Assembly (NCBI RefSeq): GCF_009828745.1
Contig: NZ_WTSX01000008.1
Span: forward strand, 1 to 64,000
DNA from: Erysipelothrix anatis
GTDB lineage: Bacteria > Bacillota_I > Bacilli_A > Erysipelotrichales > Erysipelotrichaceae
Direction: 5' to 3'
Length of the DNA: 64,000 nt
Position numbers and translations under genes: made by a program. The notes under the pieces are model-generated. The model was not told the origin of the DNA. It was given only the letters and a program-made list of their open reading frames with translations, and did no database searches. This document shows positions 50,201-58,070 of the stretch, one piece after another. The first letter of the stretch is position 1, and each line of letters begins with the position of its first letter.

Positions 50201-51552
50201 TGGAAATCACTCTCCTTCGATGTAACCCTTCTAAAGACTACTAATGATAATACTGCACTGATAATGAAGATAATAATACCGACCGTTGATGCAAGTGCGT
50301 AGTTTTTGTCTGTAAGCGTTAGCTTATAGAGCCACGTTACTAAGAGGTCAGTTTCACCAGCTTGGTAGTAATTCAAGGATAATGGACCACCACCTGTTAA
50401 TAGATAAATTAAGTTAAAGTTATTGAGGTTACCAATGAACTGTGTAATAAGATAAGGTGTCGTAACACTTAACATGTACGGTAACGTAATGCTAAAGAAT
50501 TGGCGGACCGGTCCGGCACCATCAATTCGTGCACTTTCGTACATATCTTGTGGAATGTTCATAAGGATTCCAGATGTGATTAACATTGTATAAGGAACCC
50601 CAACCCATAAGTTAACAACAATAACTGTTATCTTGGCCAATGTACCGTTCGTTAAGAAACGAATCGGTTCGTTGATGATACCCCAGTTTTGAAGCAAGAC
50701 ATTAACAGGGCCAAGATCGTGTAAAAGTTGACTCATTATCATTAAACTTACAAATTGCGGAATCGCAATCGAGACAATAAAAATTGTTCTCCAGAATTTT
50801 TTAATTTTAATGCCTTTGGCGTTGATAAGCATCGCTAACAACATTCCAAAGATATAGTTCAAGAATGTTGCAAAGATTGCCCAAATAAAGGTCCATTTCA
50901 ATAATGCAAAGAATGTTCCAGAAATGATTTTATTATTATAGAGCATATCTGTAAAGTTTTTGATTCCAACCCAGCCGAAGATATTACCTGGAGGTTGGTG
51001 ATTTTTATCAAAGTTGGTAAATGCAATTAAAATCATAAAAATTAGCGGTGCAATTGTGAATGCAAAGGTCAAAATTGTTGGTAGCGCTAAAATTGTAATG
51101 TGGAAGCGTTCGTTAAGAAGTGTTTTAAGTTCTTCTTTGAATGTTGGTAAAGGGTGCCCTTCTTCAATCATTTTTTGATTGTTAATTGCCCCTTTAACAC
51201 TAATAAAGTAAATCAGTAAAAATCCTAAAATGATAAAGATACAAAATACTCCAAATAGAAGCATAAGCATCGAGTTATCACCCTCAGTATAAATATAAAT
51301 CCCCAATGCTTCGTCAAAGACTTTTCCTTGGACATTAGTTCCTAATGTCACGAGCCCTGCGAGCTGGTTTACACCAAATCGTAGCATATACAACACAAAT
51401 AGAATTTGTGCGGATAGATACAGGTATCCTTTTATAAATTGCTTTCTTAAGAAGGCCCCCGAACCCATGATAAAGTATGCGCATCGTGTGGCTGTATCAC
51501 CCTTAACAAATCCGTTGATATACCTTTTAAACGGTAGAGTTAGTTTCTCCAT
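50197..51552 (-). CDS. malF: Maltodextrin ABC transporter permease MalF
   Basis: 451 residues. Two extra N-terminal helices (about 35-60 and 95-120) precede the six-helix permease core, as in Gram-positive MalC/MdxF. The EAA loop reads YESARIDGAGPVRQFFSITLP near residue 350. It forms the channel with MalG. A hairpin separates it from malE upstream, which probably lowers its expression relative to the binding protein. Confidence 0.93.
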   Translation of the reverse strand: MEKLTLPFKRYINGFVKGDTATRCAYFIMGSGAFLRKQFIKGYLYLSAQILFVLYMLRFGVNQLAGLVTLGTNVQGKVFDEALGIYIYTEGDNSMLMLLFGVFCIFIILGFLLIYFISVKGAINNQKMIEEGHPLPTFKEELKTLLNERFHITILALPTILTFAFTIAPLIFMILIAFTNFDKNHQPPGNIFGWVGIKNFTDMLYNNKIISGTFFALLKWTFIWAIFATFLNYIFGMLLAMLINAKGIKIKKFWRTIFIVSIAIPQFVSLMIMSQLLHDLGPVNVLLQNWGIINEPIRFLTNGTLAKITVIVVNLWVGVPYTMLITSGILMNIPQDMYESARIDGAGPVRQFFSITLPYMLSVTTPYLITQFIGNLNNFNLIYLLTGGGPLSLNYYQAGETDLLVTWLYKLTLTDKNYALASTVGIIIFIISAVLSLVVFRRVTSKESDFQ

Positions 51553-51575
51553 TTCACGTTCTCCTTAATAAATAA

Positions 51576-51591
51576 AGGGGCTTACGCCCCT
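51576..51591 (-). terminator. Intra-operon hairpin between malE and malF
   Basis: AGGGGC-TTAC-GCCCCT followed on the minus strand by TTATTTATT, 6 bp past the malE stop. Partial termination here would give excess binding protein. Confidence 0.65.
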
Positions 51592-51596
51592 AATTG

Positions 51597-52793
51597 TTAC
51601 TCTATTACACCTTCTTGAATTTGTTTGACCATTTGATCTAAGAGTTCTTGCATAGGTGCAGGATTCTTATCTTCAAGTGCAAGGCCGAATGCTTCAGATG
51701 GTGTCCAGTAGTTTGAAAGGACACTCTTTTGACTGTGTGCGAATTGTGCTTGTTCTGCTAAAGCGCTTAATGCAACGTTAGCTTGAACTGCTTCACTTTC
51801 TGCAGCTTTAATATTTGATGGTCCAAGTTTCAATGTGTTGAAACGTTCTAATTGACTTTCTTCATTTGTTAAGAAGTCTGCTAATGCCATTGCTTCAATT
51901 GGATGTTCTGTTTTTGTTTTAACACCCATGAGTTTATAACCACCGAAGCTTGCCATTTGAACATCTTCGCCCCCAATGTTGAATGTTGGAAGTTTTGTCG
52001 CTGCATAGTTATCACCCAATGTTTTTTCCATTGATTCTGCAACCCATGTTCCAGATACACCAGCAGCAATTGTATCACCCATACCAGCTTGTAAAACTGT
52101 GTCATCGCCAGTTAAGAATGCTGGTGATGCTGTGAATGAACGCATGTATTCACCAACTTGAAGTCCACGAGCATTATTGAAGTCAGTGACTTGTTTACCG
52201 TTTTCAACAGCAAGTTTTCCACCAGCTCCTAAGAAGAATGATGCATTATACCAACCGTTTGAAACGTCCATGAAGATTTTTTTATTTTTTTCTTCAGCAA
52301 CTTTAACCATTGAATCTAATGACTTAACATCTTCTTCTGTGAAGACACTCTTGTCATAGTACATGAAGTATCCATTATCTGCAGTCATTGGGTAAGCATA
52401 AAGTTTACCATCAATTGTTGCTGCATCAACTGATCCCGGAACATTGTCTTTAACAATACGTTCTTTGTCTTTAGTGATTTCATATAATGCACCTGCTTCA
52501 ACCAAGTCTGTGATTTGGTCATTAGCAAATGCGAAGACATCTGCAGCTGCTTCGATATCTTGTGTTACATAATCACGTGCGTCAGGTTCCCCGACAACAC
52601 CTAATTCAATATTGTATGTCTTGTCCGTGTTTAGTTCTTTGAACTTCTCAATACGTTTTGATAGGAACTCTTGAGAATCTTGGGAACCCCATACTTTCAG
52701 ATTAATTGTTTCGGATGCTGGCTTGCCTGATGAACATCCTGCTAGTGCTAGTGATACCATAAGTACCGTCATAACTTTAACAAATCGTTTCAC
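51597..52793 (-). CDS. malE: Maltodextrin-binding lipoprotein MalE/MdxE
   Basis: 398 residues with lipobox LAGC (Cys at about 20). It is a family 1 solute-binding protein with LKVWGSQDSQEF at the mature start, FAFANDQITDLVEAGAL, TADNGYFMYYDKSVF and FGGYKLMGV motifs as in maltose-binding proteins. It uses a GTG start at 52793 behind GAGGAGG. The promoter with its downstream operator makes it inducible. It delivers maltodextrin to MalFG; the energising ATPase is not in this window. Confidence 0.92.
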   Translation of the reverse strand: MKRFVKVMTVLMVSLALAGCSSGKPASETINLKVWGSQDSQEFLSKRIEKFKELNTDKTYNIELGVVGEPDARDYVTQDIEAAADVFAFANDQITDLVEAGALYEITKDKERIVKDNVPGSVDAATIDGKLYAYPMTADNGYFMYYDKSVFTEEDVKSLDSMVKVAEEKNKKIFMDVSNGWYNASFFLGAGGKLAVENGKQVTDFNNARGLQVGEYMRSFTASPAFLTGDDTVLQAGMGDTIAAGVSGTWVAESMEKTLGDNYAATKLPTFNIGGEDVQMASFGGYKLMGVKTKTEHPIEAMALADFLTNEESQLERFNTLKLGPSNIKAAESEAVQANVALSALAEQAQFAHSQKSVLSNYWTPSEAFGLALEDKNPAPMQELLDQMVKQIQEGVIE

Positions 52794-52817
52794 TACTTCT
52801 TCCTCCTCACGATTTAG

Positions 52818-52829
52818 GAAATCGTTTTC
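52818..52829. promoter_or_regulatory. LacI-family operator before malE
   Basis: GAAATCGTTTTC, one mismatch from the perfect palindrome. It lies just downstream of the expected transcription start. Confidence 0.65.
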
Positions 52830-52837
52830 TTAAGCAT

Positions 52838-52865
52838 ATTATAACAAGACTTTTGTATTTGTAAA
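52838..52865 (-). promoter_or_regulatory. Promoter of malEFG
   Basis: TTTACA, 16 bp, TATAAT on the minus strand. Confidence 0.7.
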
Positions 52866-52873
52866 GAGGGAAA

Positions 52874-52887
52874 TGTATACGTTTACA
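52874..52887. promoter_or_regulatory. Candidate CcpA cre site upstream of malE
   Basis: TGTATACGTTTACA matches the cre consensus at all but one position and abuts the -35 from upstream. Catabolite control by CcpA is inference. Confidence 0.45.
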
Positions 52888-54642
52888 TTATTCATCGTGG
52901 AAGATAACATTGTTAGGTGTTACAGATATCGCTCCATGAGTACCTTTGAACACAATTTCATCACCTACAAAATTTATAGAATAATTTTTGTTTTTTGTTC
53001 TAAATTCAATGAATCGCTTCACATTTTCATGATAATCGCGATATGTCTTCACAAAAGACCAATCAATCCGATTTATTGCATCTGGTAAATTATAGGAGTT
53101 ATGGTTGCGTTGTTTATTTCGGAAGAAACTTTGACCTATTTGCATGAAAGGAACACCCTTCGATAAAATCACCAAGGCATTTAAGACATCGATGGCTTCC
53201 ACCTGCTTATGATTTAAAACAACTTTATCTGCAAGGGCATAATTATCATGGCATTCAATGTAATTAATACTTAAAGCAGCGTCAGCGAAAAGATTACTAC
53301 TTCCCAAAATACTTTCTTTTATGAGTGGCGTCAGCCCCGTATCGACATATCCTAAATTACGAGCATCCGTGTCTCCTCCTACTAGATTTCGGAATTGATC
53401 ATTGAAATGGCCGATACTTGGCAAGCTCGCGGTATTTTCCATACTCGCTTTAAGACTATCAGGGAGTCCTGATGCCATATGCCATCCTTCTCCGTATAAC
53501 GTTGTATTCGGAATGGCTTCTTGAATTGCGAGTATGGTGTCGATGTCCATTATGCCCATCAAATCAAAACGGTAACCATCAATTCTAAATGTTTCAACAT
53601 AATAGCGACATGCATCGACGATCATTTTTCGAACCATAGGACGCTCTGAGGCAACCTCATTTCCGCAGAATGTTCCATTATAAAGTTCAAAGACATTGTC
53701 GTAACGGAAGTAATAGTATGGGACCGTTTGATGAAACGCTGATGGTGCGACTTCATAGACATGATTAAAAACAACGTCAACATTAACTCCTATACCGTGT
53801 TTGTGATAACCATTCACCAATGTGGAAAACTCGGAAATGACACGAAGTGGATCATTGGGATCGGTACTGTATGATCCTTCCAATGCCATATACTGCATTG
53901 GATCATAGCCCCAGTTATAGTTTTCCAAAGGATTGAGTTCGTCAATACTTCCGAAATCATTGATTGGCATCAACTGAATATGGCTGACTCCCATATCGAG
54001 GATATGTTGCATCCCATAGTCGCCATAAGACTCCAGCATGCCAAGGAACTTACCACGATACTTAAATGCAACATTCGGGTCCATTGAAAAATCACGAACC
54101 TGAGTTTCCAAAATGACCCCTGAGCGAGACTCAATTGGATTCGTTTCAAGATGCATTTGATTAAAATCAACCACTACACTGGCAGAACCATTCGGCATCG
54201 ATGCTTTTGCGTAAATATCTGTCGTGATATTGACGTCCCCGTTGACATGCACTTCATAGTTATAAATTATCCCATGAAGATTTTGTGCAATCGTGTGCGT
54301 ATAAACACCGTTATCTTTGCGGTGCATTAAAATACGGGCATTATCTACGCGTAGGTATACTGCAATTGCCGTTGGAGCAAAAACACTAAAAGTCGTTTCA
54401 TCTGCTTCAACGTAACTGCCTAAGCGCTCATCCGTTGCATCAAAGGTAGTATCAAACCAAGTCGTATGTACAATACCACGATAGATGATTGGATAGACCG
54501 TTCCAAATTGATCCGTCACAACATGGTCAATTCCCAATTCTAAATTAGGTACAACACCATTTTCAATTAGCACACCATGATAATATAAATTAATGGGTTC
54601 ACGCCACGTTAATTTTCCAAGTGTATCATAAAATACTTTCAT
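52888..54642 (-). CDS. pulA: Type I pullulanase
   Basis: 584 residues, no signal peptide, so an intracellular debranching enzyme. An N-terminal CBM48-like beta domain (TFSVFAPTAIAVYLRV) precedes the GH13 barrel. The type I hallmark YNWGYDP is near residue 245, followed by DVVFNHV, GYRFDLMGIMD (nucleophile), GEGW (acid/base) and CHDNYAL. The ATG at 54642 follows AAGGAG and overlaps the amylase gene by 17 bp. Confidence 0.94.
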   Translation of the reverse strand: MKVFYDTLGKLTWREPINLYYHGVLIENGVVPNLELGIDHVVTDQFGTVYPIIYRGIVHTTWFDTTFDATDERLGSYVEADETTFSVFAPTAIAVYLRVDNARILMHRKDNGVYTHTIAQNLHGIIYNYEVHVNGDVNITTDIYAKASMPNGSASVVVDFNQMHLETNPIESRSGVILETQVRDFSMDPNVAFKYRGKFLGMLESYGDYGMQHILDMGVSHIQLMPINDFGSIDELNPLENYNWGYDPMQYMALEGSYSTDPNDPLRVISEFSTLVNGYHKHGIGVNVDVVFNHVYEVAPSAFHQTVPYYYFRYDNVFELYNGTFCGNEVASERPMVRKMIVDACRYYVETFRIDGYRFDLMGIMDIDTILAIQEAIPNTTLYGEGWHMASGLPDSLKASMENTASLPSIGHFNDQFRNLVGGDTDARNLGYVDTGLTPLIKESILGSSNLFADAALSINYIECHDNYALADKVVLNHKQVEAIDVLNALVILSKGVPFMQIGQSFFRNKQRNHNSYNLPDAINRIDWSFVKTYRDYHENVKRFIEFRTKNKNYSINFVGDEIVFKGTHGAISVTPNNVIFHDE

Positions 54643-56038
54643 GATAATTCTCCTTTGTGATATAGACGCTGCATACTTTAGCAGCAACCGGGAACAAGCC
54701 AATTCCCTTCTCATTGATCGTTACCACACCTTCAGTGTGTTCCATCAAATCAACAAACTCTTTACCTGCATGTTGTTTTCCAACATACATTTTTTTAATA
54801 CTATTGTAGCGGTTACTCATGACGACCGCCCCAGGATAGTCGCCGTCAAAACTCCATCCAATAACATGAGTATCATCAATCATATCGAACTGTTTACCAT
54901 TAAGTCGATGTGATACGCGCATCATGCGTGCCAATTTGGGAAGATGCGTTTTATAATCAGGATAAAATACACACGGTACACCTTCAGTACGTAATAGAAT
55001 CAATGCATACGCATGATAACGAAACCAATGTTTGACATACGACTCCAGCGATTGGCCCACTTGGGTATCGTGATTGTCCACAAATGTAACTGCAAAATCA
55101 GGTTGTGTTGCAACGAGTGTGCCATTGAATATTTTTCGTAAATCATAGTTATCTCCAAGAAAACTCGCAATATGAAAGTTAAAGTGTAATGGGACATCAA
55201 ACAATGACATACTGTACTGTGTTTCTTGAAGATAGTTATGAAGCGCTCGCAAATCAGGGCTCCAATATTCACCGACTGCATACTTCGGTGCCTCAGACTG
55301 CATTTCCTGAAGCCACTCATAATAAAAGTCAAAATCAATATGCTTAACAGCATCAATTCGGTAGCCATCCAAACCGAAACGCTTGGTATACCAGTGACCC
55401 CAATCTTTTAAATGTTGGCGCACTTCAGGGTTCGACACATCAATATCTGCACCCATAAGGTAGTCATAATTTCCTAACTCAACATCGATGTTCTCAGACC
55501 ATGACTTCCCATCAAAAAGATAGATTTCAGATGTCTTAGAGCGATGATCAAAGTCCACTGCTTTGAAATGATGCTTGTTCCACTTAAAATCGGAATACAT
55601 GTTATTACGATTATCGAAATTAAAAACAGTCCATGCTTCTATCTCAGTTTGGTGTTTCATATTTAGACGATTCGTGGCATGTGATACCGTCGCATTCACA
55701 CGCTCAACGCCATCAGCACCCATTTTATGATTTAAGACAATATCTGCATAGACTTTAATACGCTGCGCTTGAAGTGCTTTGATTGCTTGCTCATATTCTG
55801 AACATGTTCCATACTTGGTCCGAACCGTGTTCTTCTGATTAAATTCACCAAGATCGTATAAATCATAGACTCCATACCCAACATCATTAATTCCATTCTT
55901 AGCTTTATATGCTGGTGGCAACCATGATTCCGTAATTCCATCTTGCGCATACTGATAAGCATCACGTGCAATTTCTGCCCATAGATTCGTTTCTGGTTTC
56001 ATATACCACTCAAAATTTTGTAATAAAATACGTTTCAT
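54626..56038 (-). CDS. Cytoplasmic alpha-amylase (GH13)
   Basis: 470 residues without a signal peptide. It has the start FEWYMKPETNLW, DIVLNHKMGADG, GYRIDAVKHI (nucleophile), VGEYW (acid/base) and FVDNHDTQ. The layout matches the intracellular AmyA/AmyB amylases (liquefying type). GGAGG precedes the ATG at 56038. First gene of a two-gene unit with pullulanase, with promoter and perfect operator immediately upstream. Confidence 0.93.
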   Translation of the reverse strand: MKRILLQNFEWYMKPETNLWAEIARDAYQYAQDGITESWLPPAYKAKNGINDVGYGVYDLYDLGEFNQKNTVRTKYGTCSEYEQAIKALQAQRIKVYADIVLNHKMGADGVERVNATVSHATNRLNMKHQTEIEAWTVFNFDNRNNMYSDFKWNKHHFKAVDFDHRSKTSEIYLFDGKSWSENIDVELGNYDYLMGADIDVSNPEVRQHLKDWGHWYTKRFGLDGYRIDAVKHIDFDFYYEWLQEMQSEAPKYAVGEYWSPDLRALHNYLQETQYSMSLFDVPLHFNFHIASFLGDNYDLRKIFNGTLVATQPDFAVTFVDNHDTQVGQSLESYVKHWFRYHAYALILLRTEGVPCVFYPDYKTHLPKLARMMRVSHRLNGKQFDMIDDTHVIGWSFDGDYPGAVVMSNRYNSIKKMYVGKQHAGKEFVDLMEHTEGVVTINEKGIGLFPVAAKVCSVYITKENYHESIL

Positions 56039-56050
56039 GCAAACCTCCGA

Positions 56051-56062
56051 GAAAACGTTTTC
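56051..56062. promoter_or_regulatory. LacI-family operator before the amylase gene
   Basis: Perfect GAAAACGTTTTC, 12 bp before the amylase ATG and just downstream of the transcription start. Confidence 0.75.
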
Positions 56063-56071
56063 CTCATGTTC

Positions 56072-56099
56072 ATTATATACAACGCGTATAAAATTGCAA
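56072..56099 (-). promoter_or_regulatory. Promoter of the amylase-pullulanase unit
   Basis: TTGCAA, 16 bp, TATAAT on the minus strand. Confidence 0.72.
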
Positions 56100-56160
56100 C
56101 CAAGAAGCCGATGAATCAATCGACAAAAACATTACCGATTCCATTTGTGCCATTAGCGTG

Positions 56161-56186
56161 AAAAAAAAGGTCATTCATTGACCTTT
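56161..56186 (-). terminator. Terminator of ung-folC
   Basis: Stem AAAGGTCA/TGACCTTT overlapping the folC stop, then eight T's on the minus strand. Confidence 0.85.
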
Positions 56187-57388
56187 TTAATTAAATACTC
56201 TCGTGCTTCCGAAATAAAATAAAGTGAACCCGTTACGATGATACTCCCTGTTCCTTGATTCTCGAGGGCTGTATCAATCGCTTGTGTATAAGGTGTCATT
56301 GTTTGGACATTTTGATTTTCTGCAAGTTCTTGTGCTCGAGCAGCACGGAAAAAATCAAACTCTGTAACAATCACTGTATCAAATGCCTCCGTAAGTTGAT
56401 GCACCATATTCTCATATTCTTTGTCCTTAAGTGCTGCGAAAACGGCAACATGTGGACGTGGTAAAATCTCAGCACTTTGAACCAAACGCTCAATTCCCAT
56501 TTCATTGTGCGCACCATCAACGTAAACATTAGGCAATATTTCTTCAAAACGTCCTGCCCATGACGCAAGACGGACACCGCGTTGAAAGACATCGGCCGCT
56601 AATTCTGGAATTATGAACCGAACGATTGACGCCGCTAATGCTGCATTACCGACTTGATAACTGCCCTGATTCGTAAGTGTATACGTTACATTTTCATGTT
56701 CAAAAAAATAGGATTTGTCCACCCGCTTGTAACGAGGAATGCATAATTGTTTTAGTTTTCCATGGTGGTCGTGCACCGTATTAATCATCACATCCAAAGC
56801 TTCGCGATCTTGGATTGTTGTGACAAGCTGCACACCCTCTTTGATAATACCAGCCTTTTCATGTGCAATTGCTGTAATCGTATCACCTAATATCCCTTGG
56901 TGATCGAGACCAATATTCGTAATAGCACATATCTCTGGGTTAATTACATTGGTTGCATCCAAACGGCCGCCTAAACCTACTTCATAGATAACATAATCGA
57001 CACCTTCATCCAAGAAATAGAGAATTGAAATCAACATATCAATCTCAAACATGCTCAGATGATGCTCATCCCATAGAGGATATGTTTGATTGATATAGTT
57101 TAAGAAGATATCGTCCGCAATTGGTACATTATTGATGCGAATTCGATCATTGTGAACAATGAGATGTGGCGATGTAAATGTTCCCACACGAAACCCTGCT
57201 TCTTGCAAGATTGAGCGTGTGTAGTTTGTAGTTGAACCTTTCCCATTGGTTCCCCCAATATGAATGGTCTGCAGTTGGTCTTGGGGGTTGCCCATACTTT
57301 TCAAAAGTTTTCTAAAGTGATCGATGCCGTATGTTTGGTTCTTACGTTGCATCAACGCATCTAAAGCTATATGAATATCGTTATACAT
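56171..57388 (-). CDS. folC: Folylpolyglutamate/dihydrofolate synthase
   Basis: 405-residue Mur-ligase-family enzyme that adds glutamate to folates. The P-loop is GGTNGKGST near 39-47, followed by GRLDATNVI, ITNIGLDHQGILG and DGAHNEMG, the diagnostic FolC set. The ATG at 57388 follows TTGGAG and overlaps the ung stop by 8 bp (ATGTATAA), so the two are coupled. Confidence 0.92.
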   Translation of the reverse strand: MYNDIHIALDALMQRKNQTYGIDHFRKLLKSMGNPQDQLQTIHIGGTNGKGSTTNYTRSILQEAGFRVGTFTSPHLIVHNDRIRINNVPIADDIFLNYINQTYPLWDEHHLSMFEIDMLISILYFLDEGVDYVIYEVGLGGRLDATNVINPEICAITNIGLDHQGILGDTITAIAHEKAGIIKEGVQLVTTIQDREALDVMINTVHDHHGKLKQLCIPRYKRVDKSYFFEHENVTYTLTNQGSYQVGNAALAASIVRFIIPELAADVFQRGVRLASWAGRFEEILPNVYVDGAHNEMGIERLVQSAEILPRPHVAVFAALKDKEYENMVHQLTEAFDTVIVTEFDFFRAARAQELAENQNVQTMTPYTQAIDTALENQGTGSIIVTGSLYFISEAREYLIKKVNE

Positions 57389-58034
57389 TGAGACTCCAAT
57401 CAATTGGCGTTTCGCCAAGTTCTTCTAAATGGTGATTTATAGTTGAGAAAGGGCGCGATCCATTAAATCCGCGATAGGCACCCAATGGTGAAGGATGACT
57501 GCTTTCAACAAAAATATGATGCTTTTTTATCAGTACTTTTTTTTCTTGTGCCTTCTTACCCCACAAGACGAAAACAATTGGTTTATCTTGACTTCCAAGC
57601 GTTGCAATAACTGTATCCGTAAATGTCTCCCATCCTTTTTTTTGATGTGACAACGGTTGACTTTCCTCCACCGTCAAAATTGTATTAAGCATGAAGACAC
57701 CTTGTTTTGCCCACGAGGACAAATCACCGTGTGTGTTAACAATTCCTAAATCTCGTTCTAATTCTTTATACATATTGATGAGACTTTTCGGAAGTGGAAT
57801 ATCTTTATGTACGGAAAAACTAAGACCCATCGCCTGCCCAGGTTGATGGTAAGGGTCTTGTCCCAAAATCACGACCTTCACGGTATCAAGCGGGGTATCA
57901 TCAAATGCAGCAAAAACATCTTGTTCGGGCGGATAAACTGGAACTTCCAGGCGGCGTTCACGAACAAATTGCGTCAATGAAATAAAGTAAGGTTTTTCAA
58001 ATTCTTCTTGAAGTAGTTCTTGCCATGTACTCAT
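57381..58034 (-). CDS. ung: Uracil-DNA glycosylase
   Basis: 217-residue family 1 UDG that removes uracil from DNA. The catalytic Asp lies in VILGQDPYHQPGQAMGLSFSV near residue 60, and the leucine-intercalation loop reads SSHPSPLGAYRGFNGSRPFS near 183-202. Usual length. The first in-frame ATG contains the Shine-Dalgarno itself (ATGGAGG), so the second ATG at 58034 is used. Confidence 0.96.
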   Translation of the reverse strand: MSTWQELLQEEFEKPYFISLTQFVRERRLEVPVYPPEQDVFAAFDDTPLDTVKVVILGQDPYHQPGQAMGLSFSVHKDIPLPKSLINMYKELERDLGIVNTHGDLSSWAKQGVFMLNTILTVEESQPLSHQKKGWETFTDTVIATLGSQDKPIVFVLWGKKAQEKKVLIKKHHIFVESSHPSPLGAYRGFNGSRPFSTINHHLEELGETPIDWSLNV

Positions 58035-58047
58035 AGATACCTCCATT

Positions 58048-58070
58048 AAAAAAAGAAGCTTACGCTTCTT
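58048..58070 (-). terminator. Terminator of the mevalonate operon
   Basis: Stem AAGAAGC/GCTTCTT then TTTTTTAAT on the minus strand, overlapping the end of the binding-protein-like gene. Confidence 0.8.
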
